Shown: positions 35,748 to 44,372 of the stretch, in pieces
How the letters are laid out: each line of letters opens with the position of its first letter
Numbering within the stretch: position 1 is the first letter of the stretch
Source of the DNA: JADLAT01 sp964348795
Lineage (GTDB): Bacteria; Pseudomonadota; Alphaproteobacteria; Micavibrionales; Micavibrionaceae
NCBI GenBank assembly: GCA_964348795.1
Contig: CAYGDY010000013.1
Span: forward strand, 1-64,000
Length of the DNA: 64,000 nucleotides
Direction of reading: 5' to 3'
The notes under the pieces: generated by a model
Told to the model about the DNA's origin: nothing
Database searches by the model: none
Seen by the model: the letters and a program-made list of their open reading frames with translations, nothing else
Position numbers and translations under genes: made by a program

Positions 35748-38342
35748 TTACCCCTTCTTCGCCCCCGCCTTTTTCGCAGGCGCTTTCTTTTTGGTGCTGG
35801 CGGCTTTGGGTTTTGCGGGGGGCCTTTTTTTTGCTTCTTTTTTCTCCGGCATTTTTTTCTTGGCAAACCGGCCTCGACCCTTTCCGCCCTCGCCAGAGGC
35901 AATTTTTGCGGCCTTTTGCGCAATCAGATCCACAGCGCGGTTCATGCCCACGGTCATCACATCGTCATCCTTGCCGAGCGAGGTAAACACGCCGTCATGT
36001 TTCACAAACGGTCCAAAGCGCCCCAAGCCGGCCTCGATCGGTTTGCCGGTTTCGGGGTGTTGTCCCACCAAACGGGGCAGGGCGAGGAGGGACAGGGCGG
36101 AGTCCAATGTTACGTCATCGAGCCCCACACCGCGGGGGAGGCCTTGGCGCTTGGGTCCGGCCTTCGTCGGTTTTTTTGGCTTGGGCGGGGCTTTTTCCTT
36201 GTTTTTCTTGGCCAGTTTTTTTGCGGCATCCCATTCTGTGAGCGCGGTTTGATATTGCGCTTCCAGCTCTGCGGTGGCTTCTGCGCTTTCGGGCGGCGCG
36301 TCAATCTGGACATAGGGACCATAGGGACCCTTGCGCAAGGACACGGTACGCCCCGTGCCTGGTTCTGTCCCGAGAATTTTGGGTTCGTTAGCCAGCCCTG
36401 CGCTACTCTCGTTGCCGTCTTCGTCCGTGGACAGCTCAAGAGGCCGTGTAAAGCGGCAGTCGGGATAATTGGAACACCCGATAAACGCGCCGAATTTGCC
36501 GAGCTTCAATCCCAGTCGTCCGCCTTCGCAGGCTTTGCATTTGCGAGGCTCCGGATTTTCTGGGGAGGGCTGGAAGAAATGTGGGGCCAGATCCTCATCC
36601 AGATAATTGATGACATCGGTGATAGTAAGATTTTTGGTGTCGTCCACCGCCGCTTTGAAATCAGTCCAGAAGAGGCGCAGGGCTTCCTTCCATGCCACAT
36701 GCCCGCCTGCGATGGCATCGAGTTCTTCCTCCAGATTGGCGGTGAAATCATAGTCAACATAGCGCGTAAAAAATTTTGTGAGGAACGCCGTGACAACACG
36801 TCCGCGATCCTCCGGCATAAAGCGTTTCTGGTCCATCGTGACATAGTTACGATCACGGAGCACCTGCAGGATAGAGGCATAGGTGGAGGGGCGTCCGATT
36901 CCCAGTTCCTCCAGCCGTTTGACCAGCGTTGCCTCGGAATAACGGGGCGGCGGCTGAGTGAAATGCTGGGACGGGGTAACATCCACCAGCTTGGTGTTCT
37001 CGCCCTCGTTCATCGGGGGCAGGCGTCGGTCTTTGCTATCGGCATCTTTTGCGGAATCGTCATCCGTATCATTTTCCTGATAGAGCGTCAGGAAACCATC
37101 GAACAACACAACAGAGCCATTGGCGCGCAAAATGACATCATCGGTGCCATCGGAAATATCCACGCTCATCTGGTCCATGACGGCATTTTCCATTTGCGAC
37201 GCTACGGTGCGTTTCCAGATTAGCTCATAGAGTTTACGTTGGTTGTCCTCCATCGGCGCGCCTGTCCTGCCAGGCAGTTTCGACAGATCCGTGGGGCGAA
37301 TGGCTTCGTGGGCTTCCTGCGCGTTTTTCGCTTTGGACTTATACAGGCGCGGGGCATCGGGCACGTATTTTTCACCATATTCTTTTTTGATGACGCTCCG
37401 GCACTGGTTTACGGCCTCGACGGACAGGGTCGTGCCGTCGGTTCTCATGTAGGTGATATAGCCGGCCTCGTACAGTCCTTGCGCAACGCGCATGGTATTG
37501 GCGGCGGAAAAACCCAGTTTGCGCGCGGCTTCCATCTGAAGGGATGAGGTGATAAAGGGTGGGGCCGGATTCCGGCGTACCTGTTTCTTTTCGATTTTTT
37601 GAATGGACAGTGCTTTGTTTTTGATGCGTTCCACGGCCTTTTTTGCATCGGCTTCGGAATGAATGTCGAGCTTGTCGAGCTTGTTGCCGGATAAATGTGT
37701 GAGGCGGGCGGTAAAGGGCGCGCCGTCCGCCGTGTGAAGCCGCGTTTCGATGCTCCAATATTCCTGCGCCTTGAAAATCTCGATCTCGTATTCGCGGTCA
37801 CAGATCAGGCGTAAGGCGACGGACTGCACGCGTCCCGCCGATTTCGAGCCTGGTAATTTACGCCACAAAACAGGCGACAGATTAAAGCCCACCAGATAGT
37901 CGAGCGCACGTCGCGCCAGATACGCATCAATGAGGGGCTGGTCCAGCGCGCGCGCGTTTTTGAACGCATCTTGTACGGCGGTTTTTGTAATTTCATTAAA
38001 TGTCACGCGCTTGATGGCTCTGCCTTTCAACAAATCGGCATCGGCCAAAATTTCCTGCACATGCCATGAAATAGCTTCTCCCTCCCTGTCAGGGTCGGTT
38101 GCGAGCCATATGGTGCTGACCTTTTTCGCGGCACGTTTGATATCGGCGATATTTTTTTCCGAGCGATCGCCAGGTTGCCAGCGCATGGCAAAATCATCGT
38201 CCGGCAGGACAGAACCGTCCTTGTTCACCAGATCGCGGACATGCCCGAACGAGGCCATAACCTCATAATCCGTGCCAAGATATTTGTTGATCGTCTTGGC
38301 CTTGGCGGGCGATTCTACGATAACGAGGTTGGTGGGGGTCAC
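35748..38342 (-). CDS. topA: DNA topoisomerase I
   Basis: About 864 residues from GTG 38342 (AAGGAA eight bases upstream); a GTG at 38372 would add ten residues. The Toprim domain is at the N-terminus (LVIVESPAKAKTINKYL; DPDREGEAISWHV), and the catalytic tyrosine is in GYITYMRTDGTTLS. One four-cysteine zinc finger is visible (CKACEGG ... CSNYPDC). The C-terminal region contains repeat domains and a Lys/Ala/Pro-rich tail (KKRPPAKPKAASTKKKAPAKKAGAKKG). It relaxes negatively supercoiled DNA. Location near dprA and rnr matches alphaproteobacteria; here vapBC separates it from dprA. Confidence 0.95.
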   Translation of the reverse strand: MTPTNLVIVESPAKAKTINKYLGTDYEVMASFGHVRDLVNKDGSVLPDDDFAMRWQPGDRSEKNIADIKRAAKKVSTIWLATDPDREGEAISWHVQEILADADLLKGRAIKRVTFNEITKTAVQDAFKNARALDQPLIDAYLARRALDYLVGFNLSPVLWRKLPGSKSAGRVQSVALRLICDREYEIEIFKAQEYWSIETRLHTADGAPFTARLTHLSGNKLDKLDIHSEADAKKAVERIKNKALSIQKIEKKQVRRNPAPPFITSSLQMEAARKLGFSAANTMRVAQGLYEAGYITYMRTDGTTLSVEAVNQCRSVIKKEYGEKYVPDAPRLYKSKAKNAQEAHEAIRPTDLSKLPGRTGAPMEDNQRKLYELIWKRTVASQMENAVMDQMSVDISDGTDDVILRANGSVVLFDGFLTLYQENDTDDDSAKDADSKDRRLPPMNEGENTKLVDVTPSQHFTQPPPRYSEATLVKRLEELGIGRPSTYASILQVLRDRNYVTMDQKRFMPEDRGRVVTAFLTKFFTRYVDYDFTANLEEELDAIAGGHVAWKEALRLFWTDFKAAVDDTKNLTITDVINYLDEDLAPHFFQPSPENPEPRKCKACEGGRLGLKLGKFGAFIGCSNYPDCRFTRPLELSTDEDGNESSAGLANEPKILGTEPGTGRTVSLRKGPYGPYVQIDAPPESAEATAELEAQYQTALTEWDAAKKLAKKNKEKAPPKPKKPTKAGPKRQGLPRGVGLDDVTLDSALSLLALPRLVGQHPETGKPIEAGLGRFGPFVKHDGVFTSLGKDDDVMTVGMNRAVDLIAQKAAKIASGEGGKGRGRFAKKKMPEKKEAKKRPPAKPKAASTKKKAPAKKAGAKKG

Positions 38343-38400
38343 AGTGTTTGTTCCTTTTTTAGTTTTAACCACGAAGTGCAGTACATTGTAGAACCATTCC

Positions 38401-38473
38401 CGTCACTCCCGCGAATGCGGGAGGTCCATGTTGCCTCTTGTTTCTCTGGATCCCCACCTGCGCGGGGATGACG
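38401..38473. repeat. Dispersed repeat (family B) upstream of vapB
   Basis: cgtcactcccgcgaatgcggg and the inverted tail ggatccccacctgcgcggggatgacg, with CCCGC/GCGGG hairpins at both ends, belong to the same GTCATCCCCGC-type family as 61650 and 62307. Confidence 0.75.
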
Positions 38474-38548
38474 AGAGGGGCGGGCACACTCCATACTCAC
38501 ATGACAGTTTCGAGAGCGTTCGTCAATACGGTGTTTTGGAGAAAGGAT

Positions 38549-38577
38549 TTGATGTGCATCAAAATGTATGCTATTAT
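38549..38577 (+). promoter_or_regulatory. Promoter of vapBC
   Basis: TTGATG (38549-38554), a 17-base spacer and TATTAT (38572-38577) precede vapB. Confidence 0.6.
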
Positions 38578-38588
38578 ATGACTATAAT
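38573..38588. promoter_or_regulatory. Palindrome overlapping the vapBC -10 box
   Basis: ATTATA-TGAC-TATAAT is a perfect 6-4-6 inverted repeat. VapBC complexes usually repress their own promoter through such operators. The -35 region also contains the near-palindrome TGATG-TG-CATCA (38550-38561). Confidence 0.55.
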
Positions 38589-38604
38589 GATGCGAGGAGG
38601 CGGT

Positions 38605-38820
38605 ATGAGAACGACGATCAATATTGATGAGGCGCTGTACAAGAAAGCCGTGGAATTTACAGGGATCACCAGTAAAACAGAGCTCTTGAACAGAGGGTTG
38701 CAGGAGCTTATAGCGCGTCAGGCGGCGCGAGAGCTGGCGAAAATGGGGGGGCTCGACCCCTCCGCCACGGTTCCATCTCGCCAGAGAGTCTGGGCAGAAG
38801 ACAGAACATCAAAGTCATGA
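38605..38820 (+). CDS. vapB: VapB-type antitoxin
   Basis: 71 residues from ATG 38605, with AGGAGG four bases upstream. The N-terminus MRTTINIDEALYKKAVEFTG is a ribbon-helix-helix DNA-binding domain typical of VapB antitoxins (DUF2191 type). The C-terminal tail (VPSRQRVWAEDRTSKS) would wrap the toxin. It overlaps vapC by four bases (ATGA). It should neutralise VapC and repress the shared promoter. Confidence 0.88.
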   Translation: MRTTINIDEALYKKAVEFTGITSKTELLNRGLQELIARQAARELAKMGGLDPSATVPSRQRVWAEDRTSKS

Positions 38821-39167
38821 TCCTTGTCGATACATCCGTCTGGGTGGATCATCTGCACAGACCCGTGCCTGAATTGGTTGAGGCGTTGGAGGCTGGCCGT
38901 GTTGTCACGCATGATTTTGTCATTGGCGAGCTGATGTGCGGGCAGTTCAAACACAGGGAGGTCTTTTTTCAAAATCTTCTGGCTTTGGAAAAAATTCCTC
39001 AAGCCTCCCATGAAAATGTGTGGGCGTTGATTGAAAATTTCGGACTGATGGGGCGGGGACTGGGGTTTGTGGATATGCATATTCTGGCGGCGTGCCGTTT
39101 GAGCGGCGTGGCCTTGCTGACCCACGATAAACGACTGCACGAGATTTCTATGAATTTACGCGGTTAG
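38817..39167 (+). CDS. vapC: VapC-type PIN-domain ribonuclease toxin
   Basis: 116 residues with PIN-domain acidic residues: Asp5 (LVDTSVWVDHL), Glu38 (VIGELMCG), Asp in GFVDMHILAA and Asp in LLTHDKRLHEI. VapC toxins cleave RNA, most often initiator or other tRNAs. It is co-translated with vapB. Its last 12 bases overlap the 3' end of dprA on the opposite strand, a sign of compact insertion at this junction. Confidence 0.9.
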   Translation: MILVDTSVWVDHLHRPVPELVEALEAGRVVTHDFVIGELMCGQFKHREVFFQNLLALEKIPQASHENVWALIENFGLMGRGLGFVDMHILAACRLSGVALLTHDKRLHEISMNLRG

Positions 39168-40298
39168 GCACACCCTGTTCCCTGGCAAACGTTTGATCCG
39201 TTCTGCCAGTTCCAGATCCAGTAACACACTTTGCAGGGCGGGGATGGGGATACCGGTTTCCCTGAGAAGGGAATCAATATCAACAGGCGTGGTGGTTAAC
39301 AGCGCAAGGATATCATCCTGCAATGTTTCAGGCAGGTCTTCTTCGGAAAAATATTCGGGTGTGGGGACGAGCGCGGGCTGAAAGGGCTCATGCATGGCAT
39401 TGCCTGTGTAGTTAAGGAGGGCTTCCAGCACGTCATTGGCGTTACGGATCAACGTCGCGCCCTCGCGGATCAGATGGTTGGGCCCTTCGGCTCTGGGGTC
39501 GAGCGGGGAGCCTGGTGTTGCCATGACCTCGCGTCCCTGTTCCCCCGCCAGCCGCGCGGTGATGAGGGAGCCAGAGCGCATAGTCGCCTCCATCACGATG
39601 CAGGCCCGCGACAAACCCGATACAATTCTATTGCGGCGCGGGAAGCTCTGCGCAAAGGGTTTTTGCCCCAAAGGGCTTTCGGCGAGGATCAAGCCTTGTT
39701 CTTTGATGGCGTTGTACAGGCTCGCGTTTTCCTCAGGGTAAATCACGTCAATACCGCCAGCCACAACCGCGATGGTGCCGGTGCTGAGCGCCCCTTGATG
39801 TGCGGCCGTATCAATGCCGCGCGCCAGTCCGGAGACGATGATCTGCTCTCGCATGCCCAGATCACGCGCCAGTTTTTCTGCCATCTTACGCCCGTTGAGC
39901 GAGGCATTGCGTGCGCCCACCATTGCAATCGCATTTTGCTTCAGAAGCGAGGGATTGCCGATGACGGAGAGCACCGGCGGTGCATCCTCTGTGATCGACA
40001 GCAAGTAGGGGTAAGAATCACAGGCCAGCGTGATAAGGTGTCCGCCTAGTTTGTGGAGCGCCGTATATTCTTTTTCAATGGCGGGGAGTGGTGTGGGGAT
40101 CAGGGGCTTGGCCCGTCCGCCCCGCTTGGCCAGATCCGGCAGGGCAGAGAGCGCTTTTGTGGCCGTGCCATAGCGTTCGATGAGCCGCTTGCAGGTCATG
40201 GGTCCGATATTTTCCGTACGGGACAGACGAAGCCACGCGAGCTTTTCAGCTTCGGAGAGCGGGGCGGTGTGTGGCGGTTCAAAAAGAGCGTGTTGCAT
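39156..40298 (-). CDS. dprA: DNA-processing protein DprA
   Basis: 380 residues. An N-terminal helix-hairpin-helix-like region precedes the Rossmann-like DprA domain (AIAMVGARNASLNGRKMAE; VSGLARGIDTAAHQGAL; VVAGGIDVIYPEEN; PRRNRIVSGLSRACIVMEA). A C-terminal winged-helix segment follows (ILALLTTTPVDIDSLLRETG). It loads RecA on incoming single-stranded DNA in natural transformation. Its presence is near universal and does not prove competence. In alphaproteobacteria it sits between plsY and topA, as here apart from vapBC. Confidence 0.93.
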   Translation of the reverse strand: MQHALFEPPHTAPLSEAEKLAWLRLSRTENIGPMTCKRLIERYGTATKALSALPDLAKRGGRAKPLIPTPLPAIEKEYTALHKLGGHLITLACDSYPYLLSITEDAPPVLSVIGNPSLLKQNAIAMVGARNASLNGRKMAEKLARDLGMREQIIVSGLARGIDTAAHQGALSTGTIAVVAGGIDVIYPEENASLYNAIKEQGLILAESPLGQKPFAQSFPRRNRIVSGLSRACIVMEATMRSGSLITARLAGEQGREVMATPGSPLDPRAEGPNHLIREGATLIRNANDVLEALLNYTGNAMHEPFQPALVPTPEYFSEEDLPETLQDDILALLTTTPVDIDSLLRETGIPIPALQSVLLDLELAERIKRLPGNRVCLTA

Positions 40299-40346
40299 GT
40301 TAATAAATATGTGTGGGGTAAAGAAGGGAAAGGCGTAAAAGTTTTA

Positions 40347-40522
40347 AACCACCAAGATACCAAGACACCAAGAAAAAAATGATTTCTAAGCGGAGCTTTG
40401 GAGGCTCGGAGTTTTTTCTCTGAAACTCCCGATCTCCGCTTGAAAAACCATGAAACCCTGCTTTCGCAGGGAGGGGCGCTTTTTTCAGAAAATCTCTTGG
40501 TACCTTGGTGTCTTGGTGGTTA
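40347..40522. repeat. Nested inverted repeat between dprA and plsY
   Basis: The outer arms are aaccaccaagataccaagac (40347 on) and its near complement ending cttggtgtcttggtggtta (to 40522). Inside, AAGCGGAG (near 40388) and CTCCGCTT (near 40434) form a second inverted pair. A related half-element occurs near 56986 and 62389. Confidence 0.75.
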
Positions 40523-40544
40523 TGTTTCTTTTGTTTCTTTTGTT

Positions 40545-41156
40545 TCATCCCTTCTTCCCCATCCGTTTTTCCTCGCCCTTGAGGAGGCGTTTGATGTTAT
40601 CGAGATGTCGCCCGAAAATCAGGAGGGTCATCAGCGCGACAATCGCGGCGGGATATGCGCCGTAAAAGAGCAGTGTTACAAACGGCGCAATCAATGCCGC
40701 CGTGAGAGCCGAGAGAGAGGATATCCGTGTCACGGCAAAGGTCATGATCCATGCGAACAAGGCTATGCCACCCGTGAGGGGGGTGGCGGCGAGCAACACG
40801 CCCAACGAGGTCGAAACCCCTTTTCCGCCCTTGAATTTCAACCAGACAGGAAAGCAGTGGCCGAGAACAATTAAAAACCCAATGGACAGAGCTTGGGCCG
40901 TAAAAATATAAGGGGGAAAGGATGTGAAAGTGGGGTCATAGGGATGCAATATGTTCCATATCAAAACAAAAACCCCTCCTTTTGACGCGTCGAACAACAG
41001 CGTCAAAAGCGCGAGCCCTTTATGCCCCGTCCGTAGCACATTCGTGGCCCCGATATTGCCGGAACCGATGGTGCGGATATCCCCCAGTCCCGCCAGCTTC
41101 GTCAGGATCAGGCCAAAGGGAATAGAGCCGATCAGATAGGCGTAAAGGTAGGTCAT
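40545..41156 (-). CDS. plsY: Glycerol-3-phosphate acyltransferase PlsY
   Basis: A 203-residue inner-membrane protein with about five membrane segments. The three PlsY motifs are visible: SIPFGLIL...IGSGNIGATNVLRTG, GHCFPVWLKFKGGKGVST, and a late loop near RISSLSALTAAL. It transfers an acyl group from acyl-phosphate to glycerol-3-phosphate, the first step of phospholipid synthesis. It lies between pyrB and dprA. Confidence 0.94.
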   Translation of the reverse strand: MTYLYAYLIGSIPFGLILTKLAGLGDIRTIGSGNIGATNVLRTGHKGLALLTLLFDASKGGVFVLIWNILHPYDPTFTSFPPYIFTAQALSIGFLIVLGHCFPVWLKFKGGKGVSTSLGVLLAATPLTGGIALFAWIMTFAVTRISSLSALTAALIAPFVTLLFYGAYPAAIVALMTLLIFGRHLDNIKRLLKGEEKRMGKKG

Positions 41157-41197
41157 GGGGGTATTCCTTCCCGCGTCATCTGAGCTTTCATTGTTTC

Positions 41198-41335
41198 GTC
41201 ATCCCGAGCGAAGTCGAGGGATCTGAATAGCTTGCCTTGGAAGTTTAATGTGCTGTCATTCTGAGTGAAACGAAGAATCTCAAAAAAGATCCTTCGACTA
41301 TGGCGCGCTGTAGTGCGCCTACGCTCAGGATGACA
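41198..41335. repeat. Dispersed palindromic repeats (family A), double copy
   Basis: Two elements in a row: gtcatcccgagcgaagtcg (41198 on) and tgtcattctgagtgaaacg, ending ctacgctcaggatgaca at 41335. The sequence between pyrB and plsY is made almost entirely of them. Confidence 0.8.
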
Positions 41336-41358
41336 GAGAGAAAGGACAGGGATGGGGT

Positions 41359-42315
41359 TCATACCTTCCCCCCCACCAAGACATCCAGCACCGCCATGCG
41401 GGTCGGGATGCCGTGGGCGACCTGTTTGAGGATCAGGCTCCGGTTGGGGTCTTCGGCCAGATCATCTTCCATCTGCACGCCGCGCACGAGCGGGCCCGGG
41501 TCCATAATCATGGCTTTGGGGGCCAGGCGGTCCAGCAGGTCCCGCTTGAGGCCGAATTCATGGAAATAGGCCGAATCTGTCGAGATGAGCGCGCGGTCCA
41601 TGCGTTCTTTTTGCAGGCGCAGGGTCATAATCACATCACTGCCTGCGAGCCCCGATTCCAGAGAATCATATTTTTCAATCGCGGGGTTTGGTAATTTTTC
41701 GGGCATTAAAACGGCGGGTGCTATTACTTTGACATGCGCCCCCATTTTTGTCAGAAGGTGCATGTTGGAATGGGCCACTCTGCTATGGGCGATATCCCCG
41801 ATGATCGTCACGGTGAGTCCGTCCAGCTTTCCGAAATGTGTCTGAAGTGTATAGGCATCGAGCAGGGCCTGTGTGGGGTGTTCCCGCCAGCTATCTCCAC
41901 CGTTGATAACGGGACAGCCTGCGCGGGAGGCGACGAATTTTGGCGCGCCGTATTCGCTGTGGCGCATGACGATGGCATCGGGCTTCATCGCGCAGAGTGT
42001 ATCGATCGTGTCGATGAAATTCTCGCCTTTTGAAAGGGAGCTTGTTTCCGGATTCCAGTTGATCACATCGGCGCCCAGTCGCTTGGCCGCCATTTCAAAA
42101 GAGGCGAGTGTGCGGGTGGAATGCTCGAAAAACAGATGCAGGATGATTTTGTCCTTGAGCGCTTTGGTATTCCACGTGCCGTCTTTCAGGGCTTTGGCGT
42201 AGAAGGCCGTTCTGTCGAGAAGGCCCGCGATGTCTTCGGGGGTCAGTTCGTCTATTCCCAGGAGGTGCCGCATGGTGGAAAGGTCCCTATCAGTGTCAAA
42301 TACCGTCCCGATCAT
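41359..42315 (-). CDS. pyrB: Aspartate carbamoyltransferase, catalytic subunit
   Basis: 318 residues. The carbamoyl-phosphate site FFEHSTRT, the aspartate-binding region (HPTQALLDA) and the C-terminal DPGPLVRG are conserved. It makes carbamoyl-aspartate in pyrimidine synthesis. In many alphaproteobacteria pyrC (dihydroorotase) follows pyrB before plsY; here a repeat cluster takes that place, so dihydroorotase must be encoded elsewhere. An ATG at 42273 is an alternative start. Confidence 0.94.
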   Translation of the reverse strand: MIGTVFDTDRDLSTMRHLLGIDELTPEDIAGLLDRTAFYAKALKDGTWNTKALKDKIILHLFFEHSTRTLASFEMAAKRLGADVINWNPETSSLSKGENFIDTIDTLCAMKPDAIVMRHSEYGAPKFVASRAGCPVINGGDSWREHPTQALLDAYTLQTHFGKLDGLTVTIIGDIAHSRVAHSNMHLLTKMGAHVKVIAPAVLMPEKLPNPAIEKYDSLESGLAGSDVIMTLRLQKERMDRALISTDSAYFHEFGLKRDLLDRLAPKAMIMDPGPLVRGVQMEDDLAEDPNRSLILKQVAHGIPTRMAVLDVLVGGKV

Positions 42316-42425
42316 AGGGGCTTACCCCCATCCTGTGCAAGAGGTTGTTGCGCGGTGCAAAACTGTGATATTCTGAGGGCCTGCCGGACTGTATTTCCGG
42401 AAAAGGCCCTCCCTCATGATAAGGA

Positions 42426-42830
42426 ATGTACGCTGTGCCGGATGTTATCGGATTGTTAAGAAAGTTCGTGTATAACTTGAGAAGGCTGTTCTCCTCTGCG
42501 GAACCGGAGGTCTTTTATACGGGCCCGCTCGAGACACAGCCCGATCCCCGTCTGGGGGTGATTGCCGCAGAGCCTCTGGTTGCGTTCAAAGATGGGTTTT
42601 TGGTCGTGGCCGTGGAGCATGTGTTCGGGAATGTGCCAAGCTGGGTGGAATGGGATGCAGAGCGGTGTGTTTTATCCTTTACCCAGATGAACGGGGATAT
42701 GGACGAGGCTTCTGTGTTTTTGGCGCCGGCGCATCTGGAACTTTTGCAGGTGGCACAGAAATTGCTTCTGGTGAGCCTTGAGGGAGAAAACAGTGTTGTG
42801 CATTTTCTGCCGTTTCTTGCCAGAGTGTGA
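42426..42830 (+). CDS. Unknown protein
   Basis: 134 residues; family not recognised. The N-terminus (IGLLRKFVYNLRRLF) is amphipathic, and the rest is mixed beta/alpha with no motif. There is no signal peptide or clear membrane segment. It is followed about 40 bases later by a second small unknown gene on the same strand. It is close to, but divergent from, pyrB. Confidence 0.6.
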   Translation: MYAVPDVIGLLRKFVYNLRRLFSSAEPEVFYTGPLETQPDPRLGVIAAEPLVAFKDGFLVVAVEHVFGNVPSWVEWDAERCVLSFTQMNGDMDEASVFLAPAHLELLQVAQKLLLVSLEGENSVVHFLPFLARV

Positions 42831-42870
42831 TGAATTTTAAAAATAAAAACAGTGCGTTATGAGGGATTTT

Positions 42871-43092
42871 ATGGTGATATTGAATAAAAATGCAGGGGCC
42901 TTCCACGGAGCTGAGGTTTTGGTAGGCACAGTGGTCGAGGCCGCCCTTGCGGCGGGCTGGACGGCTGATGGTGTGGCATCCGGCAAGATTGTGTTGGGTC
43001 CTGTTTCTGAAGGGGCTTTGTTCCGGCAGGGTTCTCCTGCAAGATATGATTCTGTCAAAAAAACGATCACCCCTGACGGGATGGATCTTTAA
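42871..43092 (+). CDS. Unknown small protein
   Basis: About 73 residues from ATG 42871, chosen for GAGGG five bases upstream; ATG 42859 adds four residues. The sequence (MVILNKNAGAFHGAEVLVGT... VKKTITPDGMDL) shows no known domain. It probably shares a transcript with the gene before it. Convergent with the CoA-transferase gene. Confidence 0.55.
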   Translation: MVILNKNAGAFHGAEVLVGTVVEAALAAGWTADGVASGKIVLGPVSEGALFRQGSPARYDSVKKTITPDGMDL

Positions 43093-43109
43093 AATCCGCG
43101 CGGGGCTTT

Positions 43110-44372
43110 TTATGCCCCCTGTATAATATGGTAAGCTTTCAGCTTTGAAATTTCCTCATCCGTGAGACCCAGTAGGTGTTTCAGGACCTGTGTTGTGTCG
43201 CTTCCTTCAAGAGGGGGCGGGCGATCATAGGACACTGGTGTGGCCGAGAGCTTGAGCGGACTACCAACCAGATGGAGAGGGGTGGTGGTCAGGGGGTGCG
43301 CCATGGTGATGTCCATTTCCCGTGCCTGAATTTGGGGGGTATTGAAGACCGCATCCATTCTCAGGATAGGCCCGCACGGGACATTTTCGGCTTCACAGGC
43401 GGTGATCCACGCCTGCGCCGGACGGGTGGAGAGTGTGTCCTTGATCAGATCCGTGAGGAGTGTCCGGTGCGCAAGGCGGGCGGTGTTGGTTGAAAATCTG
43501 GGGTCCTGCCCCCATTCCGGATGCCCCGCCACATGACAGAATTTTTGAAATTGCGGGTCATTGCCGATCGCCAGAATGATGTATTCATCCTGTGCCTTGA
43601 AGGCTTCGTAAGGCACGATCGTGGAATGGGCGTTGCCGTAACGGGGGGAAACGGTACCGGAGGTGAGGTAATATTGCGCCAGATTGGTCATGGCTGACAA
43701 GGTGCAATCGGTGAGGGCCAGATCAATATGCTGTCCCGCGCCTGTGGTGTCGCGGGCGCGGAGGGCGGCCAGAATGCCGACAGCCGCATTGAGACCCGTG
43801 ATGATATCGCTCAGGGCTACGCCTGCTTTCATGGGGGCGCCATCGGGCTCTCCCGTGACCGCCATGAGGCCTGCGGCGGCCTGCGCCAGAAAATCATAGC
43901 CTGGCTCGTGCGCGAGCGGGCCTGTTTGCCCATAGCCTGTAATCGAGCAGTAAATCAGGCGGGGGTAACGTGCCTTGATGTGATCGTAGGACAGGCCGTA
44001 TTTCGCAAGGGTGCCCGTCCTGAAATTTTCCACCAGAATATCCGTCTGTGCCAAAAGCCGGTGAATCAGGCTTTGCCCCTCTTTGGCTGCAATATCAATG
44101 GTCACGGACTTTTTGTTCCGGTTGCAGGAGAGGTAGTAGGCACTCTGGGTGGTATCGTGCCCTTGGGAATCCTGCAAAAAGGGCGGGCCCCATCTGCGGG
44201 TGTCATCGCCGCCCTGTTCGCCGTTCTTGTCGGGTTTTTCGATCTTGATGATATCCGCGCCCAGATCGCCCAGAATCTGGGTACAGTAGGGGCCAGCCAG
44301 CACGCGGGACAGATCGAGCACGCGCAGGCCGCTCAGGGCTTTGGGGGATGTGTTGGTTCCTGTCTCTGTCAT
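43110..44372 (-). CDS. CaiB/BaiF family (class III) CoA-transferase
   Basis: About 420 residues from ATG 44372, which overlaps the stop of the prepilin peptidase gene by four bases. Typical class III CoA-transferase features include LRVLDLSRVLAGPYCTQILG at the start, GADIIKIEKP, the catalytic-region segment NRNKKSVTIDIA and VENFRTGTLAKYGL, and GYGQTGPLAHEPGYDFLAQA. It moves CoA between a carboxylic acid and a thioester. The actual substrate (formyl-, succinyl-, 2-methylacyl-CoA and so on) cannot be told. It shares an operon with a pilus gene, which looks incidental. Confidence 0.9.
   Translation of the reverse strand: MTETGTNTSPKALSGLRVLDLSRVLAGPYCTQILGDLGADIIKIEKPDKNGEQGGDDTRRWGPPFLQDSQGHDTTQSAYYLSCNRNKKSVTIDIAAKEGQSLIHRLLAQTDILVENFRTGTLAKYGLSYDHIKARYPRLIYCSITGYGQTGPLAHEPGYDFLAQAAAGLMAVTGEPDGAPMKAGVALSDIITGLNAAVGILAALRARDTTGAGQHIDLALTDCTLSAMTNLAQYYLTSGTVSPRYGNAHSTIVPYEAFKAQDEYIILAIGNDPQFQKFCHVAGHPEWGQDPRFSTNTARLAHRTLLTDLIKDTLSTRPAQAWITACEAENVPCGPILRMDAVFNTPQIQAREMDITMAHPLTTTPLHLVGSPLKLSATPVSYDRPPPLEGSDTTQVLKHLLGLTDEEISKLKAYHIIQGA

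Noticed and set aside
40300..40548. 82-residue minus-strand frame between dprA and plsY
   Set aside because: It consists of the nested ccaccaagacaccaag repeat read through; no family and no ribosome binding site.
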